Numbered from the stretch's first letter, positions 53,409-62,620 are shown. The stretch is 64,000 nt of DNA from Cardiocondyla obscurior (GCF_019399895.1 NC_091882.1:4402001-4466000); one strand, 5' to 3'. Notes: a model not told the origin generated them from the letters alone. Program-made: numbers and translations.

Positions 53409-56400
53409 TAACAAATAAATACCCTTACTACTGTTCGAGTTATATTGTTCAATTAAAATAGTAGCAGTATTATCTTTTTTATTAATTGCAGTATGTTCTA
53501 AAATATGTTCAATAAATTGTTTCCAAATTTCAATATTTAAAGATTGTTTTGTTAAATTCATTTTATTGAAATCAAATTCAATGAGCTCATGTCCTAATGG
53601 GTGTTTAAAAAGCTGCCATTTTTCAAATATATTGCTTAGAATTTTGTCTTTGCATTGTTGCAAATCAGAACGACGTATATCATATGTTATATTCCAATGT
53701 ATTAAAACTGTTTCCCATGGAGCTTGGTGTTTTCCTAGCCATTCTAAACTATCCCGGACAGTATGGTCAAAATTATCACTTTCAGATTCTATTATACAAA
53801 ATTAAAATAACATTAATTTTTTAATAATTATTTGAGATTTTCAATTATACATATATTTATAAATAAAAAAATGTACCAATAATGTTGTCGGTTTCATCTA
53901 CATCTTGTAATCTATATTTTTTTATATTATAATCGCGGTTTCGCCATAAATTTACTAATTTCCCACGTGCTGGAATAGGTTTCTTATTAGGAGCACTTTT
54001 TTTCTTTACTGGTGAAACATAGTATGTCTTTAAATGTTCGTTAGGAAAAGCTTCTACGATTTTATTAGCAATTTCTCTAATCGTGTCGTTATTTCTTCTG
54101 TAAATTAAAAAAGTACATGTAGATAGTTATACATTTAATATAAAGTTGATTTTAACTAATTGTAAGTATAAAATAATTTACTTCATTTTATTATCTTGTA
54201 AATATGTAATTATAATATCACAAAGTTTGCTTCTGCAACTGCAACTCAGTTCTGATTTGCTCTCATATTGTTTGATAATTAACTCTCCAACTGCGGTATT
54301 TTTTAAAATATCTCTTATGGATGACATTGTTTGTAAATTCGGTACATTTGAAGAAAATGTGTTTACTCTAAGATTATCTTTTTTATCAAACGTTAAAATA
54401 TTCGAATTGTCCGTTTCCTATTCCGTGTAAAATTTTATTAGATATTAATATAAATGAAATCATACGTAAATAAAATAAATATTTTAAGTAGAATTAAAAT
54501 TGCTAAAAAAAACAGATTACTTTTTCTGACATTTCAGATTCATTATCTTTTGACCATCCTTCTGAAGAGTTAGAAGCATTTGAGCTACAATACTTATTTC
54601 TCCAGTAATTTAAAAAAATTACTCTGTGTCCTATTAACGGTATTAAATCCTTAATATTATCCTCGGTCATATATTTTAATAAATCAATAGTAACTTGGTG
54701 ATCTATAAAATCAATATAAATAGAATTTAATATTTAAAATTACTAATAATTTATCCAATACACTTACTTTCGAAAATTACGATGTATTTTTCCAAACCCA
54801 GGTTTTTTAATAAATCTGCAATTTCTTGAGACATCTTTTTATCATAATCATAACGCGTCTAGCGCGCTATACGTACTTCACGCCGATCACGTATCTCGTA
54901 TAGAAAGTTTGTTGATCCTAAAACAAAAGGAAAAAAAACATTTTTTTTATGTCCGTACATATCGAAGATAGCCTTGTACGTTATTTGGCGGCAGCAGCCA
55001 CGCGGCTCTTGACAGAGATACGCATGCATATGCAAGCATTGTCTGTGAGCGTTTTACGCGTGACGAACAGAACGAACAAATAAGACTTGAACATGTATGT
55101 GTACCCACACCAAGAAGCGAGTAGCTGCTGCCGCCAAATAACGCACAAGGCTGTCTCCGACATACATGGGCATCGAAGAAATAATTGATATATCACCATT
55201 TTTTAACACTCACTGTTTCTAGTTCAAGAAGCACGGTCAAATACACCACAAAAATGTGACGAGCGTGTCGTCGCACCGTCGCGTCCACGAAAGTATCACG
55301 AACAACTGAATCGTACTAATCGCAGCGTGCCTAGCGCGCCACCACCATCTACATTTCGCGTCGATCACGTGTCACGTTGATCACGTGTCTTGTATAGAAA
55401 GCTCGTTAAGCCTACAACAAAATAAAAAAAATCCTTATTTCTTCGATGTCCGTACATGTTGAAGACAGCCTTGTGCGTTATTTGGCGGCAGCAGCCACTC
55501 GGATCTTGGCAAAAACACGCATGCACGTGCAAGAATTGTCCATGAGCATTCCGCGCGAAACGAATACAGCACATGGATAAGACTTGCACATGTGTGTGTA
55601 CTCACATCAAGAGGCGAGTGGCTGTTGCCGCCAAATAACGCACAAAACTCTTCGATATGTATACAGAAAAAAAATTACATAAATCAAGTAAATTTTTTTA
55701 CTTATTCACAAATGTTTTAGTTCAAATAATTTTTTTCTTTATTTTAAAATACTGTTATTATTTTAAGTAAATATTTTTTTATAATCTTATTTCTAAAATA
55801 TTTACTTCAAATAAGAAAAGTCATTTCTAATTTGAAAAGATTATTTACTAAATTTGTGTAATTTATTTTTGTTATAGAGAAAGCATAGTTTCTTAAATTT
55901 AAATTTGTCTTTTTAGTAAATATTTTTTAAATATTGAAGTACACATATCTTACTTGTAGTAATTTTTTTTTTAATATAATAACAATTTAATTCCAAAACC
56001 AATTTCTAACTTGAAACAATAATTTACTGAATTTTAATCCATATTTACTAACATAAAGAATATTAAAATATACATCTTAAGAAATATATTTACTACAAAC
56101 TACTAAAGACAAATTTTAAGTTAAGAAACTGTGCTTTGTCTACAGCAAAAATAAATTACACAAATCTAGTAATTACCTCTTTTGAATTGGAAGTTGTTTT
56201 TCTTACCTAAAGTAAATAGTTTTGAAATAAAATATTACAGTGTTTGTAAATAAATATTCTTTACAACACTGTAATATTTTATTTCATAACTATTTACTTT
56301 AGGTAAGAAAAGCAACTTCTAATTCAAAAGAGGTAATTACTAGATTTGTGTAATTTATTTTTGCTGTAGACAAAGCACAGTTTCTTAACTTAAAATTTGT

Positions 56401-58261
56401 CTTTAGTAGTTTGTAGTAAATATATTTCTTAAGATGTATATTTTAATATTCTTTATGTTAGTAAATATGGATTAAAATTCAGTAAATTATTGTTTCAAGT
56501 TAGAAATTGGTTTTGGAATTAAATTGTTATTATATTAAAAAAAAAATTACTACAAGTAAGATATGTGTACTTCAATATTTAAAAAATATTTACTAAAAAG
56601 ACAAATTTAAATTTAAGAAACTATGCTTTCTCTATAACAAAAATAAATTACACAAATTTAGTAAATAATCTTTTCAAATTAGAAATGACTTTTCTTATTT
56701 GAAGTAAATATTTTAGAAATAAGATTATAAAAAAATATTTACTTAAAATAATAACAGTATTTTAAAATAAAGAAAAAAATTATTTGAACTAAAACATTTG
56801 TGAATAAGTAAAAAAATTTACTTGATTTATGTAATTTTTTTTTTCTGTGTACGACCCCGCCGGGGACTTTTTCTATAAAAGTACCGGCGGCCCGTGCCAT
56901 TTTGGCTCCGCGAAAACGTACGCGGGCTGTCTTTCTTACCCTGATTGTTCGCATGTGCTCCTCCTTGGCCGCCCTGCTGTGTCCGCAGAGCTTCCGATAC
57001 ACCCATCGTGCGACGTACCAGGCGCTTTTCGGGGTCGGTATGATGTTGAACGGCGGCGGAGCGGTGCCGCCCTCCTCGAAATAGCTGATCTAGAGTTTGC
57101 TCCTCGCGAACTTCCACTCGATGTCGGCGCGTTCCTAATTACGAGCACCAAGAGTTACCTCGCTAATTAGTTTCGACTAATTATAGATGCGAAAAGTACG
57201 GCGAGGTACGATCCGCCGCCGTATTTTCCGTATGACGTCGCTCCGGTGTTTCAAGATATCTCGCGCGTACTTTTGTTAATTATCGCGGAGAATGAACGTC
57301 GCCTTTATCTCGCGATTAATCCATTTAATGCGACATTTAACGCAAGTAATGTTTATTTTATCGTTTTCTTCGCTTTAAGTTAAATTAGTCAACGATCTCG
57401 CGTACACGACGGTACGCGTAGTTTTTTTTTTCTTTTTTTTTTCGCTAAAGATACGGCACTTACCGAGATTAGTTGATAGGAATGATTCATCATAGCGATC
57501 AGGAGATTTAGAAGAACGACGATGTTAATAACCGAGTAAGTACCGAACATCAGCATGCCCCAGAATCTGGTGAACACCTTGATGCCGTCCAGTTCGAAAC
57601 TGTCGAGGTCCACCAGGCCGAAAACCGCCCAGAAGAGCGTTTGTATAGTCTCGAACAAACTGCTCACAAAATTTACATTGTTACATTGTCGAAAATAAAT
57701 AACGCGGAGTAACAAATTCTGAATAATTATCAAATGTAAAATTTTAACATTTAAAATAGAACATGTATCTTTAAAAACATCGTTTCTAAAACAATAGAAA
57801 TTTTAATATTCTCTCCTTTTACTTCGACAGATTTTTGAATTAATTCGTCCTATGTATTTTTGTTTTATAAAATGACAATATTTATGTAACGAGACAGGAA
57901 TTGCGTACTTTGCGAATCGCCGCCAAACGGTGCACGCATTCGGGTCAGCATTAGTGGTGCTAACATTGGCCGAAAACGGCATCGCCGATGGACATTGCTT
58001 TTTCTCCATGTCCGCGTAATACCAGAGAAGTTGGTTGAGTCCTGTAAGAAAAATTAATTTTTTTTCTTTTACATTAATTTTTATCCCCGCGCGGTACATT
58101 GTATTGCGCGACGTTTATTTCATTTACCGCACGAGAAGGCGAAGAGTACCAGCACGTAGAGGAAGAAGAATTTCATAATGTCCATGACCATCCTCGACAG
58201 GGAAACTTGCAGCGGGCCGAGATGAGGATTCACCGAGAATATGTAGACGAGCTTTAGCGAA
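43238..58261 (-). CDS. Trpgamma: TRP-family cation channel, TRPgamma type; five internal exons of a larger gene
   Basis: Reading on the minus strand, exons at 58261-58128, 58041-57909, 57659-57464, 57134-56940 and 43463-43238 join in frame at GT-AG sites with matching phases. They encode transmembrane segments (MDIMKFFFLYVLVLFAFSC), a pore region (LFETIQTLFWAVFGLVDLDSF), S6 (YSVINIVVLLNLLIAMMNHSY), the TRP box EWKFAR and the conserved cytoplasmic segment EGVTEDDVNEIKQDIS. The product is a plasma-membrane cation channel of sensory or neuronal cells. N-terminal ankyrin exons lie to the right and C-terminal exons to the left of the window or beyond recognised sequence. An in-frame TAG at 57092-57090 stands where Trp is expected. 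Confidence 0.88.
44772..47978 (-). pseudogene. LINE ORF2: apurinic endonuclease and reverse transcriptase, broken
   Basis: Starts MRIVFWNVAGIENKDEDFW, with endonuclease motifs ICETWLEE-like (MCETWLEEKKW), IGGNFNVRTG (the usual Asp of GDFN replaced by Asn in this copy) and SDHLPL. RT (45504-46721) has EYRGITLTQTAYKVYASVL, FRRDMGTVDQIYVL, FIDMRAAFDSVDR, GVRQGCPLSPSLF and YADDIALLAEN. The C-terminal zinc knuckle CRICLEKEETWEHIWEEC is at 44772-45299. In-frame stops at about 46740, 45503 and 45300 break it. It is of the APE class, and its placement among R1/I/Jockey clades is uncertain. Confidence 0.83.
48262..49235 (-). pseudogene. LINE ORF1, coiled coil plus RRM-like domain, one frameshift
   Basis: The frame from ATG at 49235 encodes a Lys/Glu-rich protein with GRPAKVELLRRERANSLP and a long coiled coil (MEEVREIKVQIRKEIEDLKK). 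A shift near 48760 within a T/A run leads to 48262-48819, with an RRM/L1-transposase-like part (KKEWRKNNLIIRGIKI, EDVNKIGGVN, DDLTEYERKVEWL). It binds the LINE RNA in related elements. Confidence 0.7.
50195..52624 (-). CDS. 809-aa C2H2 zinc-finger / transposase-like protein, intact
   Basis: The protein starts with two C2H2 fingers (CFFCSTSYYTIQKLMYHLKIKH and CNFKNCKKSFHNVHALIRHIKLKH). The body has FFDDVEINNPLGTHKN, SLCYIAGDNLGLNTILGFSKSFN with CCRMC, DPMHDLYEGICRYNI and KVKHHNLLHYPRII with IRFEAKHKIAKF. These motifs recur in a family of animal tnp2/CACTA-like transposases, as far as I recall. Acidic residues in FFDDVE, AGDN and DPMHD are candidate catalytic or metal-binding positions. The frame is uninterrupted. 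Its start is 98 bases from the stop of the SAM gene on the same strand, so the two look like a unit. Confidence 0.75.
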   Translation of the reverse strand: MFSCFFCSTSYYTIQKLMYHLKIKHKILLNSEVTCNFKNCKKSFHNVHALIRHIKLKHLNLDLSFPLKNSTCNATKQIDVLENIVDKSLNVHNMLSMCASYLQPIPEDKFTLEKFKSLVEHGAVLLIAKLYATSNMSRKLIIKFINNIKSFYNTICFEALRKKCTNSEITNMFQIVEHVFDNFKSEYMTLEYFQKNNYLIMPLQTTVDTYIKLENIKNVKKLKIYRGKLSVIPMKQVFKQFLELPKVYDSITLNVQNMINNFDLISIYTGKIWDASINIYNDKIILPLVLFFDDVEINNPLGTHKNFNKLGAVYCSLACIPEEYASLLENIFLFQFHKYEDHKKLGNKKIFSLIIDEILFLCNNGIVVEVNKEKKLIFFSLCYIAGDNLGLNTILGFSKSFNSSHCCRMCTISKTESKTQVNENIELLRTIDNYNIHVTERNFGVQENCIFNVIPNFHVINNCSVDPMHDLYEGICRYNIAKILKNFIYEEKLFSLSILNERIRNFDCISSKTINFRIQPESIKNELIILSASEMKYLVYNFPFFIGDLIPNNNKIWKLFLTVRKIICIIMFRFMTLERVDTLKNLITEYLQNYLKLFHTTLKVKHHNLLHYPRIIKKYGPLRNLSCIRFEAKHKIAKFNAKITSSRQNSSFTLAFREQLRLCYRFVCKKGFENRVFFLNIICKVPFLSNYEQLKKDVPYDISNFDCVKSVEVNGTYYNIGDFLVISSTVNISSILYGKIKYILINAETNAVFFLYIGLKNIIFSEHLSAIEVVETLSLSFICQKDITHFETCVVKIISDKRYYVLYNY
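52722..54834 (-). CDS. Seven-exon gene with N-terminal SAM domain (515 aa predicted), intact
   Basis: Exons at 54834-54768, 54702-54521, 54417-54182, 54097-53877, 53788-53423, 53326-53196 and 53066-52722 are bounded by GT-AG sites. Phases agree at all six junctions and lengths sum to 1548 bases. Residues 3-50 (IADLLKNLGLEKYIVIFE, then LLKYMTEDNIKDLIPLIGHR) form a SAM domain, a protein-interaction helix bundle. The middle carries WLGKHQAPWETVLIHW and FKHPLGHELIEFDF. The C-terminal part reads QPYILIVGTTLDDIRNHFISID and a conserved-looking helical end. I recall similar partners next to the C2H2 transposase-like gene in insects. The function is unknown. Confidence 0.72.
54845..55655. repeat. Two tandem blocks, each an inverted repeat ending ccgccaaataacgcacaa
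   Basis: Block 1 (54845-55160) and block 2 (55325-55650) share the order gcgtctagcgcgc.., gatcacg.., tatagaaag.., tgtccgtacat.., ccttgt(a/g)cgttatttggcggcagcagccac and its inverse gctg(c/t)tgccgccaaataacgcaca. Each block can fold on itself, and the two are about 480 bases apart. They lie directly upstream of the SAM gene, so they may hold its promoter or be the end of its element. Confidence 0.85.
55662..56851. mobile_element. AT-rich foldback element B, near-perfect 1.19-kb palindrome
   Basis: From tacagaaaaaaaaattacataaatcaag to the inverse at 56851, the sequence reads as an inverted repeat centred near 56256, with about 590-base arms and few visible mismatches. There is no coding content. 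Terminal tacagaaaaaaa links it to foldback element A. It lies 88 bases from a trpgamma exon. Confidence 0.92.
56940..57134 (-). other. Trpgamma: trpgamma exon: TRP box, with in-frame TAG
   Basis: 195 bases (65 codons, phase 0 at both ends) from acceptor gctcgtaattag to donor gtaagaaag. Codons 1-14 read ERADIEWKFARSKL, codon 15 is TAG, then ISYFEEGGTAPPPFNIIP continues in the same frame to HMRTIR. Confidence 0.88.
57464..57659 (-). other. Trpgamma: trpgamma exon: pore helix, filter and S6
   Basis: 196 bases after tttgtgagcag, ending at gtaagtgccg; encodes LFETIQTLFWAVFGLVDL and S6. Confidence 0.88.
57909..58041 (-). other. Trpgamma: trpgamma exon: extracellular pore-loop part
   Basis: 133 bases, GLNQLLWYYADMEKKQ to VWRRFA. 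The acceptor is tttcttacag and the donor gtacgcaa; the joined codon with the next exon gives Asn, so the frame holds. Confidence 0.85.
58128..58261 (-). other. Trpgamma: trpgamma exon: linker and S5 helix
   Basis: 134 bases, starting after acceptor cgttacag and ending at gtaaatga. It encodes SLKLVYIFSVNPHLGPLQ and a Phe/Leu-rich helix; phases are 2 in, 1 out. Confidence 0.85.
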
Positions 58262-58431
58262 CTGTAACGCAATATTATTCCCCGCTTTTAATCCGGATGA
58301 TACCTAAGTGTTAGTAATTTCCTATGTTAACTTTGCCGAGGTGGCTTTTACGTTTTGTACCGCTCGGCTGCATCGGCTCACGGTAATCAAAGATTCATTT
58401 GCACTTTAAGCGACGCCCTGGCCATTCACAT

Positions 58432-58878
58432 TCAAAGCTGACGCCAATGGTAATCCCAGAGTACGGATTGTAGTGGATTTTCGGAAATTAAATGAGATCG
58501 CGATTGGAGACTTATTTCCGATTCCTAATATTACGGATGTCCTAGACCAAATAGTATTCGTACGGAGATTACGTACAAGAGCTCCGGGAACGACTACGGG
58601 CATCAAATTTCTTAGCGTGAGAACACGCCAAGGAAGAAAAATTAAAAGCGAAAATAAATTTCGACACACAAGCAAATCCTAAATCGTTTAAAGTCGAAGA
58701 CTCCGTACTATTACACGACAAATCTGTACGGCGAGGGCGATCAAAGAAACTCGACGCGCAATGGGTAGGACCATATATAATAATAGAAAGACACGGCGAG
58801 GTAAACTATACAATAAAAAAGGGAAGAAAAACAACTCGCGTTCACGCAAATCGATTTAAATTATTCATTGAGCATTAA
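58432..58878 (+). pseudogene. Errantivirus pol remnant: RT fragment joined to integrase tail
   Basis: Bases 58445-58560 encode an RT stretch (RIVVDFRKLNEIAIGDLFPIPN, NITDVLDQI). The sequence then jumps, without the rest of RT, RNase H and the integrase core, to the integrase C-terminus. That part contains FKVEDSVLLHDKSVRRGRSKKL, QWVGPYIII and VHANRFKLFIE, ending near 58878 in a different frame. A large internal deletion explains this. The family is the insect endogenous retroviruses (errantiviruses). Confidence 0.75.
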
Positions 58879-59068
58879 TAAGGAAGAAAGATGGTAATGG
58901 TGAGTCGGTAAAACAGGCAGAGAGAGAGTATGCAAAAGAAGAATCATGCCAAAGAACAAAACAGAAAATTGACACCGAGAAGCATTGGTTGAAGGGACGA
59001 CGGATCAGCAGCCTAAAGGAACGGAGTTCGAAGCTCAAAGCAGCAAGTAAGAATAAAAAGTTACTCAC
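58879..59068. other. Spacer between pol remnant and antisense gene
   Basis: Purine-rich on the plus strand, with a plus-strand donor-like caagtaagaata near 59046. No plus-strand gene is recognised. The minus frame 58865-59083 is open but without motifs. Confidence 0.4.
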
Positions 59069-60130
59069 CAGACTGCAGGACATCTACAGAGCGGGAGTCG
59101 TCATCAGCGAGCCGCACACAAAGATCCCGGTTCTCCACCCGGGTGATGACTTCCCATAGGCCGTACTCCGACGCCGTCGAGGGTCCCAGATCCTAGGCCG
59201 CAGACACCCCCGAGCGATAAGCCACTGGAGAATATGGTGGCGGAGGCGATTCGGAGAGCGGCGAACGATAAGGAGGATCCAAGGACGGAGGATTCGTATC
59301 CGGCGTCATAGGCTCCACCGGCGAAAAAGCTCGTGAAAATGCCCTCGGTGATGACAGGGGGCTGGATGTAGAATTTGCCGGGGAGAAGGGAAGAAGATGC
59401 GAAAATTCGGGGATCTCTTCCACTAATACCTCCCCGGTAAAAAGCCCCCTGCAGACCATCGGGGGAAAGTTGCCGATAAACGGGAAGTACAGGGGGGGCG
59501 ACAACCCCGCAGATTTTCCCCCGGCCGATGTTGAAGGGCCCGCTAAGTCTTCCGGCACCGTTGTCGCCGCGGAACTAGGCGACAACGTTGCCGCAGAACA
59601 AGGCCTGCAGTAGCGCGGGCTATAGATGCTTCGGCACCGCGGGCAAAAATGCAGACGCGCCATGCTGTGCCCCAAACACAAGGGGGCAAAGCGCGGCTTG
59701 TCGCATCGATAGCAACCAGAAGACACGTTTTCACTCACTAGAAACAAGAGGAAAAAATTAAAAACACCGACCACCATTTATCACATCACATAGTTGTAAT
59801 TAAAAAAAAAAAAAAAAGAACACAATAAATAAAAAATTTTTTTTTATTTGATATTAACGGTACGCTCGTAAAGACTGCACGAAACAGACTAAAGAGCTCT
59901 GAAGTTAGAAGGCAGCAGTAAAGAAAAAAAGAACTTGAGCCGTGTAAAAAAAAAAAAAAAAGTTTAGATAAGTGAAATTTTAATCGGAATATGCACTCAC
60001 CTCATCAAAAAAGACGTTCGCACTGTAGACGTTGGGCACCACAACACTGACAGACATTTCCACATAAAAATACGAAATCCAAAGTACTAACACACAAACT
60101 AAAAAGGCTACTCATTTTTCAGACTTGCGT
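59069..60130 (-). CDS. Antisense Cys-rich, proline-rich gene with PPxY motifs, spliced-looking
   Basis: On the minus strand an exon of about 59737-59069 follows an acceptor ttttcctcttgtttctag and ends at gtgagtaac. It encodes a Cys-rich N-part (SGCYRCDKPRFAPLC, HFCPRCRSIY, YCRPC) that looks zinc-binding, then a Ser/Pro-rich part with SLDPPYRSPLSESPPPPYSP carrying two PPxY motifs. After TAG at 59195-59193 the same frame stays open for about 41 codons (STASEYGLWEVITRVENRD) to the donor. An upstream exon candidate ends at a donor gtgagtgcata near 59998. It lies between pol and env of an errantivirus. I do not recognise the protein. Confidence 0.5.
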
Positions 60131-60249
60131 TCACGGTAACGCAAGCCAGGAGCATAGGCGAAAACACGGATACACATACACCACCGTATTCGATCACCCG
60201 GTTTATACATACACCCGGATTATATTATGAGAGTCAGGGATTTCTACAA

Positions 60250-61190
60250 ATGGCAACGTCTACATGGAAGTTCGTAATTATAACAGATGTCTCAACCATC
60301 GAAGAACGATACAGGAAGATACAACATTATACAGAAAAGGCAGAAAAACTCTGCGATTATTTCCATGAGGCACACGAAGAAAACATAGGTGGAAAGTGCA
60401 ACAAGCTATTATATACGGCGCTCGCTGAAAACGATAAATTAACAGCCGCAATAAATCGGTTACAAGTCATATATGGGTCCTCAACACAGAAAAGAGGATT
60501 AATTGATTTTGTCGGGAAAGCAGGGAAAGCACTATTTGGTCTGATGGACGTAGACGATGAAAGCAAATCGCGGAACAACTAGAAATACTACACTCGCAAC
60601 AGCAAACTCTGCAACATATCGCAAAAAATCAAATAAAAATTCTGAACACAACAATAGGTCACATCAGAGAGACAGAAAATAAGATGGACCAACATATTAA
60701 AAATCTAGCAAACGCGACAGCGGCAGTGAGCTGGAAACGTGACCAGATAACACGCCGACTGTACGCATTAGATTTTGTGTCCATAGTGAGAACGTTAATC
60801 ACTGACACGTTAAATGATGTACATGACATCACGGATTTCCTGACACATTCGAAGTTAGACATGCTGAATCTACGGTTATTTCCGTTAGAAAAAATACTAG
60901 CGGAATTAAAAGAAGCCGCCGGAAAATTAAGAAGGGGAAATCACTTCCCATTTCGTATCAACGAACAAAGTTGGTACAATATTCACGAATACACTGAAAT
61001 CAGCGCATATTATAAAGAGAATGCGATAATAACAATTATAAAATTCCCGATAGTGGGATATGAAATCTTTGAAATAATGCGAGTCACGGCAATACCCGTC
61101 TATAGTGGCGAAAACATATTTAATGTCGTAAATAACGATAATGAAATAATCGCCTTTGACTGTTACGTCAAGAATGGAAATATTTTTTAA
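60250..61190 (+). pseudogene. env: Errantivirus envelope (F-like fusion protein) remnant
   Basis: The first part (60250-60582) has a basic cleavage-like site followed by a fusion-peptide-like segment (KRGLIDFVGKAGKALFGLMD), as in errantivirus and baculovirus F-type envelope proteins. The second part (60684-61190), in another frame, has the helical stalk (MDQHIKNLANATAAVS) and further ectodomain (HFPFRINEQSWYN). The frame break near 60575-60680, the missing membrane anchor and a disrupted N-terminus show it is inactive. It lies before the element's 3' end, its normal place. Confidence 0.75.
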
Positions 61191-61610
61191 GAAGGAGATT
61201 ACCGCTTCTCGGTAGCTAAGGAAATGGCTCAAGAGCAGGAAAGAAGGAGGAAAAGATTTTGGAAAAAGACGCATCTACCGATCCTTGCGTGACGCGTGCG
61301 ATACGTCACGCGTATATAGCGCTAGGAATAAGTTTAAGCAACAAAAGATTTGAGTTAGCGCGATTTTTGGTTCTTTTAAGGGAAGGAATTTTAATTCTTG
61401 TTCTCAGGGAAAGAACCGGAGGTGGTTTCGCAACAAATGGGTTCCAGAATTAATTTTTCAAGGAAAATAAAGAAAATGATAATTTTTTAAAGAAAATAGA
61501 TAAAACAATTTAATTGATTAGACAAATTCTTACAAAAAATTAACAAATAGATTTCTTTAATTTTCATCGTAATTAAACAATTTTTGGTTACGACTATATA
61601 TGTATATATA
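61191..61610. other. Degenerate 3' part of the errantivirus
   Basis: No frame with recognisable motifs. Probably eroded env C-terminus and non-coding tail, ending at the Tc1-like insertion. Confidence 0.4.
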
Positions 61611-62545
61611 CAGTGACTGGACTATTTGATCAAATGTTTGATTATTGATCAAAATCGCATCAAATTTTTTAAAATAAACAGTGAAGAAAGAAAACTGTTA
61701 ATTTTTTATTAAAATTAGTTAGTTTTATACAAAATTAAACGGATGAAATTAAAAAATAATGGTTCCATTTGTACTGCATCCTAAAAGAATGAAAAATGGC
61801 ATTTGATCAAATAGTTCACTTTAAATAGTTTACTTAAACTAAAGCCATTTTTTTCTTACATTTTAATATTTGGTGTAGCTTCCTTTTGCATTAATAACTG
61901 CTTTAATTCTACGAGGCATTGATTGTATCAAATTGATACAAGTGGACGCTGGAATTGAATTCCACGCAGCAACTACACAACGACGTTATCTTTCAACACG
62001 ATAACGATCCGAAACACACTGCTCGGATCACCACCCAATGGCTCCAAAGTCAACGATTCCTAGTGTTGGGTTGGCCTCCACAGTCTCCAGATCTGAACCC
62101 GATTGAACATCTCTGGGGTGAGCTCAAGAAATCTTTGACTTTGGAGCCTCGTTGTACGACGTTGGACGAACTATGGAATCGCACAAAAGCTGCGTGGAAT
62201 TCAATTCCAGCGTCCACTTGTATCAATTTGATACAATCAATGCCTCGTAGAATTAAAGCAGTTATTAATGCAAAAGGAAGCTACACCAAATATTAAAATG
62301 TAAGAAAAAAATGGCTTTAGTTTAAGGAAACTATTTAAAGTGAACTATTTGATCAAATGCCATTTTTCATTCTTTTAGGATGCAGTACAAATGGAACCAT
62401 TATTTTTTAATTTCATCCGTTTAATTTTGTATAAAACTAACTAATTTTAATAAAAAATTAACAGTTTTCTTTCTTCACTGTTTATTTTAAAAAATTTGAT
62501 GCGATTTTGATCAATAATCAAACATTTGATCAAATAGTTCAGTCA

Positions 62546-62548
<3 letters not shown>
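61611..62548. mobile_element. Tc1-like element (938 bp) with 360-bp terminal inverted repeats
   Basis: Ends cagtgactggactatttgatcaaa and its inverse are flanked by TA. The inverted repeats run 61611-61970 and 62189-62548 and leave only about 218 bases unique. TA flanks and the coding remnant place it in Tc1/mariner. Confidence 0.92.
61971..62296 (+). pseudogene. Tc1-like transposase C-terminal fragment
   Basis: The frame contains QHDNDPKHTA (with the second catalytic Asp) and PPQSPDLNPIEHLWGELKK (with the catalytic Glu), then ends at TAA 62296. The N-terminal DNA-binding domain and the first catalytic Asp are absent. The last 36 codons lie inside the right inverted repeat. Confidence 0.85.
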
Positions 62549-62616
<68 letters not shown>

Positions 62617-62620
62617 TACA
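62549..62620. repeat. (TA)n microsatellite
   Basis: About 70 bases of TA with two TG/CA variants, adjoining the Tc1-like element. Confidence 0.95.

Noticed and set aside
56827..57117. 96-codon and other minus frames over the TRP-box exon
   Set aside because: The exon is clearly read in another frame with TRP motifs; these are shadows.
59069..60130. Interpretation of the antisense frame as errantivirus env signal region
   Set aside because: Env motifs are on the plus strand starting near 60250; the minus frame has its own Cys and PPxY motifs and splice sites.
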